From the NCBI GenBank assembly GCA_002292265.1, contig DBBQ01000015.1:62001-126000 (forward strand): a stretch of 64,000 bases of DNA, in the 5' to 3' direction. Positions within the stretch are counted from its first letter, which is position 1, and each line of letters begins with the position of its first letter. The DNA comes from Flavobacteriaceae bacterium UBA980 (GTDB taxonomy: Bacteria; Bacteroidota; Bacteroidia; Flavobacteriales; Flavobacteriaceae). The notes beneath the pieces are model-generated. The model did not search any database, was not told where the DNA came from, and saw nothing but the letters and a program-made list of their open reading frames with translations. Both the position numbers and the translations under genes were made by a program. Shown one piece after another: positions 35,055-45,328 of the stretch.

Positions 35055-35333
35055 ATGAGTAAAATGACTATTAAACCCTTAGCAGATCGTGTTCTTGTAG
35101 AACCCGCTGCAGCAGAAACAAAAACATCCTCTGGAATCATCATCCCAGACAGTGCGAAAGAAAAGCCCCAAAAAGGGACTATAGTAGCTGTTGGTGCAGG
35201 AACTAAAGAAAATCCCATAACTGTCTCTGTAGGTGATAGTGTATTGTATGGTAAATATGCCGGAACAGAACTTCAGCATGAAGGAAAAGATTATCTCATC
35301 ATGAAAGAAAGTGATCTTCTCGCAATTGTATAA
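35055..35333 (+). CDS. groES: Co-chaperonin GroES
   Basis: 92 residues, the standard length. [10 protein letters not shown] at the start and [14 protein letters not shown] are family landmarks, and the mobile loop lies around [20 protein letters not shown] (given in part). It caps the GroEL ring during folding. groEL begins 21 bases after its stop. Confidence 0.98.
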   Translation: MSKMTIKPLADRVLVEPAAAETKTSSGIIIPDSAKEKPQKGTIVAVGAGTKENPITVSVGDSVLYGKYAGTELQHEGKDYLIMKESDLLAIV

Positions 35334-36986
<1,653 letters not shown>

Positions 36987-37007
36987 GCCGATTTGTCAAT
37001 TAATTAT

Positions 37008-37035
37008 AAAGCTCCCTTATGGGAGCTTTTTTTTT
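37008..37035 (+). terminator. Rho-independent terminator after groEL
   Basis: Stem AAAGCTCCC (37008-37016) / GGGAGCTTT (37021-37029) with a four-base loop TTAT and a T run to 37035. It lies 22 bases after the groEL stop codon. Confidence 0.92.
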
Positions 37036-37085
37036 GATTTAAAATAAAATAATTACATTTCCGGTCTAACACAAATCTTATCATT

Positions 37086-37456
37086 ATGACTAAGCAATTA
37101 TTTTTATCTGGAATTGCAGGCTTTGTCGTTTATTTTTTATTGGGATGGCTTGCTTATGGAATTTTATTCACCGAGGAAACTACGGGTGAAGAATCCATGT
37201 TATTTATCGCTTTGGGTTGTTTGTTTTACGCCTTTGTATATGCAACCATTTTTCGCGTTGGGCAAACATCTCTACCTTTTCTACTGGACTTAAGGCTGGA
37301 GCGATACTTGGCCTTTTATACGAGCTGAGTTGGAAGTTCTTTATGACTATAGGGGACATAGACGTTCTCCCTTTTTTAAAAGGTCTTATCATCAATGTTC
37401 TCATGACTTTACTAATGGCCGGAGTAGTAACTTACGTGAATGGAAAAACTTCCTAG
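37086..37456 (+). pseudogene. Small membrane protein gene broken by a one-base frameshift
   Basis: The first frame codes for residues of a membrane protein (MTKQLFLSGIAGFVVYFLL) up to AFVYATIFRVG. The sense then continues in another frame as ANISTFSTGLKAGAILGLLYELSW and ends in VVTYVNGKTS. The switch falls at GGG (37260-37262): one more G would join both halves into a single 123-residue protein with about four membrane spans, a length and layout seen in small unassigned membrane proteins of Flavobacteriaceae. As written, frame one stops at 37328 after 80 residues. This is either a recent inactivating deletion or a sequencing error in a G run. Function unknown. Confidence 0.8.
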
Positions 37457-37473
37457 TTCCCTATTCCTTAAAT

Positions 37474-37508
37474 AAAAAAGGCTCCTGAAAAATAGGAGCC
37501 TTTTTTTT
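37474..37508. terminator. Bidirectional rho-independent terminator
   Basis: Stem GGCTCCT (37480-37486) / AGGAGCC (37494-37500) with a seven-base loop, flanked by six A on the left and eight T on the right. It can end transcripts from both sides, and it lies between the frameshifted membrane protein gene and the convergent HMA protein gene. Confidence 0.9.
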
Positions 37509-37845
37509 ATTCAATTGTACGTTTGTAAAGACAGCACATGGGCAACTCGTTGTAGGTAGCCTCTGGAGCTTTTGACAAGGGAGTATCGTGTCCTGCTTGA
37601 GCAATTGCAGTTTGAACGTCTTGTAAAGGGACCTTATTGGAATCGTAAATCAAAGAAATCACATTTGAAGGAATATCCCAAGAAACTGTTTTTACTCCTT
37701 TTACCGTTAAGGCTGCTTTTTCAATACGTTTTTTACACATTTCACAGTTTCCACTCACTTCGAAACTGATTTTTTCATTTTTATTGTTTTGAGCTGAAAG
37801 TGCAAAAGGCGCAATCAGTAAACAAAAGATTAAAAGTTTTTTCAT
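37507..37845 (-). CDS. Periplasmic HMA-domain protein
   Basis: 112 residues with a signal peptide (MKKLLIFCLLIAPFALSAQ). The mature part is a heavy-metal-associated domain with NCEMCKKRIE (CxxC) and the alpha/beta pattern VKGVKTVSWDIPSNVISLIYDSNKVPLQDV (given in part). A CC pair (LPMCC) occurs near the C-terminus. Such domains bind Cu(I), sometimes Hg(II) or Zn(II). It is the last gene of a minus-strand cluster with a TonB receptor, an HYC_CC_PP protein and an HMA-MauE protein, which points to copper handling in the periplasm; the metal is inferred. Confidence 0.88.
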   Translation of the reverse strand: MKKLLIFCLLIAPFALSAQNNKNEKISFEVSGNCEMCKKRIEKAALTVKGVKTVSWDIPSNVISLIYDSNKVPLQDVQTAIAQAGHDTPLSKAPEATYNELPMCCLYKRTIE

Positions 37846-37872
37846 AATAACTAAATTTTAGATTAAAGGTAC

Positions 37873-40101
37873 TTATAAATTCCATCGTAAGCCTGTATAA
37901 AGCATTCTTCCAAAAATAGGAGCGTAAACTTGAGCACTATCAAAATTGATACCAAAGGGGTCGTCCGCTCCAATGATGGGGTTGAGTTGTCTGTAGCCCC
38001 CTAAGTTTTCAACTCCAGCATAAATTTCAAAGCTAGCTGAAAAAGCACGGGTCAACTGGCTGTTCCAAACCGCATACGCTGGGGCATTACTGCCCGCTGG
38101 ATCTCTTTGGGTGCTGACCAAACGTTGTTGCCCCAACGCGTGATAGGTCAGATCATAACGCCATTGAGCTTGCTTACTGTTCCGTGGAGATTCCCATCCC
38201 AGATTAACAAAAAATCGGTTTTGTGCTTGTAAAGGGCGTTGTAAAAAACCGGAATTGTAGTTGGTTTTTACATCGTAATTTTTATACGCAAAGCGCAAAC
38301 TCAAGGCCTCGGACGGATTGTAATCTAACGAAAGCTGAAAGCTGTTGGCACGACTTACCCCCTCCAGATTATAAAATGAAATTTGACCTTCCGTTTCCCA
38401 ATCTACAACTACCTGATCGGTAAAATTCGTAATGTAATAGTCTGCGGTAATGTCTCCTCCCCTCCCAAAAAGGGTAAAAATCTGACGTATACTCACGCCA
38501 TAATTCCAAGCTTTTTCGGGGTTTAAACCATAAATAGATCCTCCATTTTCAACAATATTGATCCTTCGATTGGTTCCGAAAAGCGTTTGATTTTCTGCAA
38601 AAATATTAGCTGCTTTCCTTCCGCTTCCCGCCGATAAGCGAATGATGGTTTTCTCCTGTGGGAGATACCTCAAATGTAAACGCGGAGTTATAAACGTACC
38701 CAATCGATTGTGAATATCCACACGAACGCCACCAACCAAAGAAAAATTTTCTAGACTGTCATAACTGTATTCAAAGAAACTCCCCACAGAACGATCACTG
38801 CGGTTAAAGTAAAAAGTATCCACCGTTTCTAGATAGCGATCGTAAGAAAAATTGAGTCCTGCTTTAAATTTATTTTTGGTATTGCCAATAATGGAGTTAA
38901 ATAAAAAGTTGGTATAGACACTTTGATGATCGATATCATATACACGGAAACCGTAAAAAGCATCTTGTTTGTGATGGCTGTAAGCGGATTGAAATCCAAA
39001 ACTTTGAAAGGGTAGTTCTGGAAAAACATAGCCAATTTTTAAAGATGCATCAACACGATTGGTGTTTATTTCACTGCCCCAAAGGGGTTGTTGATTTTGA
39101 TTCTGTTCTGGATCAAAACCTAATTCACCTACTTGTTTGTTGTCTTGCATAAAACGGATACTGCCAAAACCAACCCATCCCTTTTCTGCGTCTGTATATT
39201 GCCATCGGTTGAGGATGTTGTATTGCTGGGACAGTGGGACATCTAAAAAAGTGTCTCCGTTACGATCCATTTCTTGTGTTCTTTGGTTTCCGTGGACAAA
39301 CAAACCACTACTCCAGCGGTCGTTGATTTTCCAATTCCCTTGGAGGTTGGCTTCACGCCTTCCGTTGGCAGAGGTAAATAAATTGAAAAATAAGGGAACA
39401 TCAGAAAAAGGTTTTTTGATTTCCGTATTGATCTGACCCGCTATACTTTCAAAACCATTGATCACACTCCCCACCCCTTTGGTAATTTGAATGCTCTCAA
39501 TCCATGTCCCAGGGGTAAAGGATAGCCCGTAGGCCTGCGACGCACCCCGGACCATGGGAATGTTTTCTTCCGTTATTAAAAGGTAAGGGCTGGTCAGTCC
39601 CAACATTCGGATTTGTTTGGTTCCTGTCAAAGCATCCGAAAAGTTGACGTCTATGGAAGGGTTGGTTTCAAAACTTTCTGATAGGTTACAACACGCTGCC
39701 TTGAGCAATTCTGCACTGTTAACATTGATGATGTTTTGCGCCTCTAAATACGATTTTTGTAGGGCTTTTCGTCTTTGAGTAAGGGTTACTTCATCTAGTT
39801 CTCCTTCGTCGCTTTCATCTAAAAAACGAATTAGTAAGCGGTTTTCTTTTACGCTAAGTGTATCGGACTTGTAGCCAATATAACTCATAATCAAAACTGC
39901 ATCGGGACCTAAATAGGGAATTGAAAATTTTCCTTCTTCATCGGTGATGGTTCCCGTTTGTGTATTCTTCCAAAAGACGCTCGCTCCAATCAGTGGAATG
40001 GTTTCGTTTCCGTCTTTGGCAAGGACTCTTCCCTCCAGGTTCTCCTGAGCGGTGAGTGCAAGCCCGTAAAAGACAATTAGTAATAAAGTATATTTTTTCA
40101 T
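37873..40101 (-). CDS. TonB-dependent receptor, probably for a metal or its complex
   Basis: 742 residues with a signal peptide (residues about 1-18). Residues about 22-100 form the carboxypeptidase-regulatory-like domain common in Bacteroidota receptors. The plug domain (about 120-230) includes the cysteine pair AACCNLSESFETNPS. The remainder is a 22-stranded barrel type ending in MLYTGLRWNL with a terminal aromatic-containing strand. The substrate is not defined, but the gene is flanked by HMA-type and HYC_CC_PP proteins, so a copper-related substrate is a reasonable inference. A hairpin lies just upstream at 40112-40161. Confidence 0.92.
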   Translation of the reverse strand: MKKYTLLLIVFYGLALTAQENLEGRVLAKDGNETIPLIGASVFWKNTQTGTITDEEGKFSIPYLGPDAVLIMSYIGYKSDTLSVKENRLLIRFLDESDEGELDEVTLTQRRKALQKSYLEAQNIINVNSAELLKAACCNLSESFETNPSIDVNFSDALTGTKQIRMLGLTSPYLLITEENIPMVRGASQAYGLSFTPGTWIESIQITKGVGSVINGFESIAGQINTEIKKPFSDVPLFFNLFTSANGRREANLQGNWKINDRWSSGLFVHGNQRTQEMDRNGDTFLDVPLSQQYNILNRWQYTDAEKGWVGFGSIRFMQDNKQVGELGFDPEQNQNQQPLWGSEINTNRVDASLKIGYVFPELPFQSFGFQSAYSHHKQDAFYGFRVYDIDHQSVYTNFLFNSIIGNTKNKFKAGLNFSYDRYLETVDTFYFNRSDRSVGSFFEYSYDSLENFSLVGGVRVDIHNRLGTFITPRLHLRYLPQEKTIIRLSAGSGRKAANIFAENQTLFGTNRRINIVENGGSIYGLNPEKAWNYGVSIRQIFTLFGRGGDITADYYITNFTDQVVVDWETEGQISFYNLEGVSRANSFQLSLDYNPSEALSLRFAYKNYDVKTNYNSGFLQRPLQAQNRFFVNLGWESPRNSKQAQWRYDLTYHALGQQRLVSTQRDPAGSNAPAYAVWNSQLTRAFSASFEIYAGVENLGGYRQLNPIIGADDPFGINFDSAQVYAPIFGRMLYTGLRWNL

Positions 40102-40111
40102 TGGGTATTTT

Positions 40112-40161
40112 TATGGATTAAGGATTTCTCTATTCTCTAAAAAAAGAGCTCCTTAACCATA
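40112..40161. repeat. Long imperfect hairpin between HYC_CC_PP and TonB genes
   Basis: Left arm TATGG-A-TTAAGGA (40112-40124) pairs with TCCTTAACCATA (40150-40161) with one unpaired A. A smaller CTCT...AGAG pairing lies inside the loop. It includes the stop codon of the HYC_CC_PP gene. No T run follows on the minus strand, so it is more likely an mRNA processing or attenuation structure than a simple terminator. Confidence 0.5.
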
Positions 40162-40572
40162 AAAAACAAAAGACTGTTGCGCCAAAAAGAGTTTGTCGAT
40201 TTGAGGGGGAGGGGGATCCCAATTAAATAATGTTTCGGCAACCGAGATCGGTTTTAAATCCAAACTGTAAACGGGCAGTGGGAATTTGGAGTTAAAATTT
40301 ATGACTTTAAGTGCAGCCTGCAACTGAACTTTTTGGGGTTCGTGATTTTGAAAAAGTAGCGTATCGTCTTTGCAGCAGGATTTTTTTGAGAAACCTGTTT
40401 TCAATGGATCTGTGTCTTCCTTGTCCGACTCCATCCCGCAGTTTTCTGGAGTGTAGGCCAAAGAAATTTCTGCAATATGGTCTCCACAATAATGAACGTT
40501 TAGTGCATACCCCACTCGTGTCCCAAAAATTAGTAGAGCAAGGAAAAAACTAACTAAAGACTTCATTTTCAT
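40153..40572 (-). CDS. HYC_CC_PP family protein
   Basis: 139 residues with a signal peptide (residues about 4-23, SFFLALLIFGTRVGYA). The family name comes from three motifs, all present: HYCGD just after the signal, a paired cysteine SCCKD near residue 75, and a proline-rich end (DPPPPQ). There is an additional ENCGM cysteine. The family is known from Bacteroidota and usually lies beside TonB receptors and HMA proteins; its role is undetermined but metal binding through the H and C residues is plausible. Confidence 0.85.
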   Translation of the reverse strand: MKMKSLVSFFLALLIFGTRVGYALNVHYCGDHIAEISLAYTPENCGMESDKEDTDPLKTGFSKKSCCKDDTLLFQNHEPQKVQLQAALKVINFNSKFPLPVYSLDLKPISVAETLFNWDPPPPQIDKLFLAQQSFVFYG

Positions 40573-40590
40573 GGTGTAAAGGTAACGTAT

Positions 40591-41304
40591 TTAACCGATA
40601 TAGCCCAGGAATAGGATACTGGACATCGTTAACATGATCCCATTTTCTATCAGCGTGGCTTCTGTCATAGGAAGTTGTAAAGCCGTTCCTAAACAGGCAC
40701 ATTGAATCGCGTTTTTTTGGAGTATTGAACGCAACACCCCAAAAGTGGTAAAAGACAAGATCACTAGGGTTATAACAAGAGCAATAGGCACATGCCATTC
40801 TAGTAAAAAGGCAATTCCTAAAGCCGTTTCCAAAAAAGGATAGATTTGAGCATATCCTGGTATTTTTTTGGCTAGTGGGTCGTAGCGCTTGAAGGAATCT
40901 GGAAATCCTTGGAAGTCTAAAAATTTAAAAAAGCTAAATACGATAAAAAACAAACCCATAAAGAGAAGCATCCCTTTTTGAGGGCTGGCGCCTACTTGGT
41001 GGGATAAGAAAAGTGTTCCTGCGATGAGATAGACAAAGATTAAAAGCAACGGAGTGAGCTGTTTTAATTTTGAAGATTCCGGTTTCCTGTTTTGTACGGA
41101 GCCCTGATTTTGAACGGTGTACTTAGGTCCCAAAGAAGTTGAAATTTCCTTGGAAGAAAGGACCCTTTTTGAATGAACCACAGTCAGACCGCTTTCCAAA
41201 GTGACCGAAACTTCCTCTACTTCAGGCAAGGCTTTGATTTGTTCGGTAACTGAATTTTGACAACCTGAACATGTCATCCCCATTATATAAAAGCGCTGTT
41301 CCAT
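40591..41304 (-). CDS. HMA domain fused to a MauE/DoxX-type membrane protein
   Basis: 237 residues. Residues about 1-65 are a heavy-metal-associated domain with GMTCSGCQNSV (MxCxxC). The rest has four membrane spans of the MauE type; the IQCACLGTALQLPMTEATLIEN loop with its CxC is a landmark of MauE-like redox-associated proteins (shown in part). The fusion probably passes metal ions or reducing power across the inner membrane to the periplasmic partners. It is the first gene of the minus-strand metal cluster. Confidence 0.88.
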   Translation of the reverse strand: MEQRFYIMGMTCSGCQNSVTEQIKALPEVEEVSVTLESGLTVVHSKRVLSSKEISTSLGPKYTVQNQGSVQNRKPESSKLKQLTPLLLIFVYLIAGTLFLSHQVGASPQKGMLLFMGLFFIVFSFFKFLDFQGFPDSFKRYDPLAKKIPGYAQIYPFLETALGIAFLLEWHVPIALVITLVILSFTTFGVLRSILQKNAIQCACLGTALQLPMTEATLIENGIMLTMSSILFLGYIG

Positions 41305-41319
41305 AACTTTAAATTTTCA

Positions 41320-41327
41320 CAAAAATA
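41320..41327 (-). promoter_or_regulatory. Bacteroidota -7 element before the metal cluster
   Basis: On the minus strand the sequence is TATTTTTG, an exact TAnnTTTG match, 15 bases before the ATG of the HMA-MauE gene. A TTG on the same strand lies 22 bases further upstream. Confidence 0.5.
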
Positions 41328-41399
41328 AGACACTAAACACTCAAAAAGCCAAATTAAAGTTAAATCAATTTAAGCAGATAAAACGCCTTGGAATTAAAG

Positions 41400-41428
41400 T
41401 TTGCACGTCAGATAAATACTTACTTTTG
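41400..41428 (+). promoter_or_regulatory. Complete Bacteroidota promoter of the GAF protein gene
   Basis: -33 element TTTG (41400-41403), 17-base spacer, -7 element TACTTTTG (41421-41428). This is the clearest full promoter in the window. Transcription should start near 41433, only a few bases before the ATG at 41436, so the mRNA is nearly leaderless. Confidence 0.7.
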
Positions 41429-41435
41429 TAAAACG

Positions 41436-41921
41436 ATGTCTACAGCAAATTACAAATCTGTTTTTGAAGCGCTTCAAGCTCTTTTTAACGATTCCAAACC
41501 CTCCGTTATAAGCGGTCTAGAAAAGTGCTGCGAGTTCCTCAGACAACGATTCGACCACTACGACTGGGTTGGCTTTTATTTTGCTGATTTCAACACAGAA
41601 ACACTACATCTCAAGGCTTTTTCAGGAATCCCAACAGATCATACGTCCATCCCTTTTGGAAAAGGAATTTGTGGACAAGTAGCCCTATCCCATCAAAATT
41701 TTATGGTTCCTGATGTACAAGATCAAGACAATTACATTGCCTGTAGTATCGATGTGCGCTCAGAACTCGTTGTACCTTTATTTTTTGAAGGAAAAAATAT
41801 CGGTCAGATTGATATCGACTCGAACAAAATAAACCCCTTTTCTAAGGAAGATGAGCAATTACTAGAAGCTTGTTGTGACCTGATTTCAAGTACCTACGGA
41901 GCTTCACTATTACATATTTAA
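41436..41921 (+). CDS. GAF-domain protein, free methionine-(R)-sulfoxide reductase type
   Basis: 161 residues. The whole protein is one GAF domain: YDWVGFYFAD, GKGICGQVALS, DNYIACSIDVRSELVVPLF, IGQIDIDS. Cys79 (GICG) and Cys103 (IACS) stand at the positions of two of the three cysteines of the E. coli free methionine sulfoxide reductase, including the catalytic one; the third is absent. Reduction of free methionine-R-sulfoxide is therefore likely but not proven. A frame-open upstream TTG at 41388 lies before the promoter, so the ATG at 41436 is the start. purH begins eight bases after the stop. Confidence 0.85.
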   Translation: MSTANYKSVFEALQALFNDSKPSVISGLEKCCEFLRQRFDHYDWVGFYFADFNTETLHLKAFSGIPTDHTSIPFGKGICGQVALSHQNFMVPDVQDQDNYIACSIDVRSELVVPLFFEGKNIGQIDIDSNKINPFSKEDEQLLEACCDLISSTYGASLLHI

Positions 41922-41928
41922 TTTCACT

Positions 41929-43452
41929 ATGCTACCAAAAAAAATTACTTCTGCCCTTATTTCTGTATTTGATAAAACAGGCTTAGCACCTTTAATTGAG
42001 GCTCTGGTTGAAAATGGGGTTTCGCTGTACTCTACCGGAGGTACGGAACGCTTTATTCGCGACCTGGGCTTTGAGGTAAATGCTGTTGAAGATTTAACCG
42101 GATATCCCTCTATATTGGGAGGAAGGGTCAAAACACTCCACCCCAAGGTTTTTGGAGGAATTCTCAATCGATCCGAAAATCCGTCAGACCAAGAGGAATT
42201 GAAAACTTATGAGATTCCTGTTTTTGATTTGGTTATCGTGGACCTCTATCCTTTTGAAAAAACAGTAGCTGGAAATGCCACAGAAAGTGAAATCATAGAA
42301 AAAATTGATATTGGAGGGATTGCCTTAATTCGCGCCGCTGCTAAGAATTACAACGACATTGTATGCCTTTCAGATAAAGCGGACTACAACTCCTTTTTGA
42401 CACTTTACAAAGCCTCTCAGGGAACTACAACTTTAGAAGATCGCAAAGCTTTTGCGGTCAAAGCCTTTCATACCTCTTCGCACTACGATACTGCTATTTT
42501 TAATCATTTTAATGAACGAGAAAATCGTTTGAAATTGAGCATCAGCAACTCCAAAGAACTACGTTACGGAGAAAATCCTCATCAAAAAGGACAATTTTAT
42601 GGTCCGCTCTCAGATCTATTGGAACAAGTTCATGGAAAAGAAATTTCCTACAACAACTTTTTGGACATTGACGCTGCAGTAAACCTCATTTTGGAATTTT
42701 ACGAAGGGGCTCCAGCTTTTGGAATTTTAAAACACAACAACGCCTGTGGATTTGCCGTACGTGAAACCCTTGAAGATGCCTACCGAGACGCTCTAGCAGG
42801 AGATCCTGTTTCCGCTTTTGGCGGGGTACTGATTTGCAATAAACCCATCGACCTAAACACCGCTACTGAAATTCACACTCTTTTTTGTGAGGTGGTGATT
42901 GCTCCGGGATACGATGCCGAAGCCTTACAACTTTTAAAAGAAAAAAAGAATCGAATCCTCTTGATTCAAAAAGAAGGCAAACTTCCAGAACAAAGTCTGC
43001 GAACTTGTCTGAACGGAATCCTGGTACAAGACAAAGATCTCAAAACAGACTTGGAAAGTGATTTAAATACAGTAACTAAAAAAGCGCCTTCCTCTTCTGA
43101 GACTCAAGATTTACTGTTTGCCTCGAAACTCTGTAAACACACAAAATCCAACACTATTGTATTGGCAAAAAACCAACAAGTTCTTGCCTCGGGAACAGGA
43201 CAAACCTCACGTGTAGATGCCCTGCATCAAGCCATCCATAAAGCCCAAAATTTTGGGTTTGAACTTCAAGGCGCTGTCCTTGCCAGTGATGCCTTTTTCC
43301 CCTTTCCAGATTGTGTTGAAATTGCAAGCAAACAGGGAATAAAGGCAGTCATTCAACCTGGTGGATCAATAAAGGACAATCTCTCTGTTGAATATTGCGA
43401 TTCTCAAGGAATAGCAATGGTCTTTACGGGAATACGTCACTTTAAACATTAA
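41929..43452 (+). CDS. purH: Bifunctional AICAR formyltransferase/IMP cyclohydrolase
   Basis: 507 residues. The N-terminal IMP cyclohydrolase domain shows FDKTGL, YSTGGTERFI, GGRVKTLHP. The C-terminal AICAR transformylase domain has RYGENPHQ, ILKHNNACGFA and DPVSAFGG, and ends in FTGIRHFKH. It makes the last two steps of IMP synthesis. It follows the GAF protein by eight bases and is followed by mreB after 31 bases. Confidence 0.97.
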   Translation: MLPKKITSALISVFDKTGLAPLIEALVENGVSLYSTGGTERFIRDLGFEVNAVEDLTGYPSILGGRVKTLHPKVFGGILNRSENPSDQEELKTYEIPVFDLVIVDLYPFEKTVAGNATESEIIEKIDIGGIALIRAAAKNYNDIVCLSDKADYNSFLTLYKASQGTTTLEDRKAFAVKAFHTSSHYDTAIFNHFNERENRLKLSISNSKELRYGENPHQKGQFYGPLSDLLEQVHGKEISYNNFLDIDAAVNLILEFYEGAPAFGILKHNNACGFAVRETLEDAYRDALAGDPVSAFGGVLICNKPIDLNTATEIHTLFCEVVIAPGYDAEALQLLKEKKNRILLIQKEGKLPEQSLRTCLNGILVQDKDLKTDLESDLNTVTKKAPSSSETQDLLFASKLCKHTKSNTIVLAKNQQVLASGTGQTSRVDALHQAIHKAQNFGFELQGAVLASDAFFPFPDCVEIASKQGIKAVIQPGGSIKDNLSVEYCDSQGIAMVFTGIRHFKH

Positions 43453-43483
43453 TTCTTAATTTTACGTACATTTAAAAACAACG

Positions 43484-44503
43484 ATGGGATTTTTTTCAGA
43501 AGACATTGCAATAGATTTAGGTACCGCAAATACCCTAATTATTCACAACGACAAGGTTGTGGTTAACAGCCCATCTATCGTTGCAATAGATCGCACAACA
43601 AATAAAGTCATTGCTATAGGTCAAGAAGCCAGCATGATGCAAGGGAAAACCCATGAGAACATCAGGACGGTCCGACCGCTGAAAGACGGTGTGATCGCAG
43701 ACTTCTATGCCTCTGAGCAAATGATCAGTCGTTTGATCAAAAGTATCCCTACGCTACACCGTCGTTTTTTTTCTCCCTCTTTGCGTATGACAATTTGTAT
43801 TCCATCGGGAATTACTGAGGTTGAAATGCGTGCTGTAAAAGAATCTGCAGAACGGGTCAATGGAAAAGAAGTTTACTTAATCCACGAACCCATGGCTGCA
43901 GCTATTGGAATTGGGATTGACATCATGCAACCCAAAGGAAATATGATTGTGGATATTGGTGGGGGTACTACAGAAATTGCAGTGATCGCACTTTCGGGTA
44001 TTGTCTGTGATAAATCCATCAAGATCGCAGGAGATGTTTTTACTGGTGACATCATCAATTTTATGCGCAGCAAGCACAATCTTTACATCGGAGATCGCAC
44101 TGCAGAAAAAATTAAAATTCTTGTTGGGAGTGTCACTGAAGATTTAGAAAACCCTCCGGAGGAGATGTCTGTACAAGGAAGAGATTTATTAACTGGCAAG
44201 CCCAAACAGGTCGTTATCAGCCATGTGGAAGTCTCCAAAGCATTGGACAAATCGGTGGTTCGAATAGAAGATGCTATTATGGAGACCCTTTCGCAAACCC
44301 CTCCTGAACTTTCTGCAGATATTTACAACACTGGAATCTACCTCGCTGGGGGAGGTGCCTTACTCCGAGGCTTGGATCAGCGCTTGTCACAAAAAACAGA
44401 CCTGCCCATCTATGTCGCGGAAGAACCCTTAGAAGCTGTGGTTCGAGGAACAGGTATTGCACTTAAAAACGTAGAACGATTTAAGACCGTTTTGATTAAA
44501 TAA
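43484..44503 (+). CDS. mreB: Rod shape-determining protein MreB
   Basis: 339 residues. Actin-fold landmarks are IDLGTANTLI near the start, MIVDIGGGTTEIAVI for phosphate 2, and LAGGGALLRGLD. It forms filaments under the inner membrane that guide cell-wall elongation. First gene of the elongasome operon mreB-mreC-mreD-mrdA-rodA, six bases before mreC. Confidence 0.97.
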   Translation: MGFFSEDIAIDLGTANTLIIHNDKVVVNSPSIVAIDRTTNKVIAIGQEASMMQGKTHENIRTVRPLKDGVIADFYASEQMISRLIKSIPTLHRRFFSPSLRMTICIPSGITEVEMRAVKESAERVNGKEVYLIHEPMAAAIGIGIDIMQPKGNMIVDIGGGTTEIAVIALSGIVCDKSIKIAGDVFTGDIINFMRSKHNLYIGDRTAEKIKILVGSVTEDLENPPEEMSVQGRDLLTGKPKQVVISHVEVSKALDKSVVRIEDAIMETLSQTPPELSADIYNTGIYLAGGGALLRGLDQRLSQKTDLPIYVAEEPLEAVVRGTGIALKNVERFKTVLIK

Positions 44504-44509
44504 TTTGTT

Positions 44510-45328
44510 GTGAAGCGAATCCTCAATGCGCTCGTACAATTTAGAAATCCCATACTCTATCTTTTACTTTTAGGGCTTTCCTTCTTTTTTTTAGATAATA
44601 AGAGTAGCTTTCACCAAAGCCAATTGGAAAAATACGGCTTGTATGTTTCGCAAAATCTTTACAGGGTGAGCCACCAAATTGGGAATTATTTTCAGCTGAA
44701 AAAAATCAATGAAAAGCTCCTACAAGAAAATAAGGCACTCAAAGAATTGGAATTAAAATCTAAAGGTATTCCCCTTTACCCAAGTGCATTGAAAGTCAAG
44801 AGACGCTTTCCCTTTCAGGTCAAAGCTGCCCACATTATAAAAAACAGTTTTTTAAATCAGCAAAATTTTCTCATCATTGACAAAGGGGCTGAGGATGGAA
44901 TCAAAGAAGAAATGGCTGTAATTACAGATCGTGGAATTATTGGTATTGTAAAATCTGTCTCTAATCACTACGCTAGTGTCATTTCCATTTTGAATCAAGA
45001 TTTAAAAATAAATGTGCGTCTAAAAAATAGTGCTGCATTTGGAACCCTCTCTTGGAAAGGTAAAAATCCAATCGATTTTCAAGTGGAAGATGTTGTTATG
45101 AATGCCCAGCTAGAAAAAGGAGATACCCTAATCACTGGAGGAATGTCCTCCTACTTCCCTTTAGGAATACCGCTTGGGAAAATTTCTGAATTTGAACACG
45201 ATATTCAAAGTGGTTATTATACAATTAGCACTGAACTTTTTGAAGACCCTTCACAAGTATATTATGTGTATGTCATCGAAAATTTAGATCAAAAGGAAAT
45301 CAACGAATTGAAAAATGAGCAGCCCTAA
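44510..45328 (+). CDS. mreC: Rod shape-determining protein MreC
   Basis: 272 residues from a GTG start. One N-terminal membrane span (about 14-30) is followed by a coiled coil (about 60-85) and a beta-rich periplasmic part with GAEDGIKEEMAVIT and GDTLITGGMSSYFPLGIPLGKI (in part), typical of MreC. It links MreB filaments to the wall synthases. Its stop codon overlaps the mreD start by one base. Confidence 0.93.
   Translation: MKRILNALVQFRNPILYLLLLGLSFFFLDNKSSFHQSQLEKYGLYVSQNLYRVSHQIGNYFQLKKINEKLLQENKALKELELKSKGIPLYPSALKVKRRFPFQVKAAHIIKNSFLNQQNFLIIDKGAEDGIKEEMAVITDRGIIGIVKSVSNHYASVISILNQDLKINVRLKNSAAFGTLSWKGKNPIDFQVEDVVMNAQLEKGDTLITGGMSSYFPLGIPLGKISEFEHDIQSGYYTISTELFEDPSQVYYVYVIENLDQKEINELKNEQP

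Noticed and set aside
37217..37456. A separate 79-residue gene downstream of the 80-residue one
   Set aside because: Its first residues are out-of-frame noise; the sensible part continues the upstream membrane protein after a one-base shift.
41388..41435. Upstream TTG start of the GAF protein
   Set aside because: It lies before a complete -33/-7 promoter, so it would not be on the mRNA.
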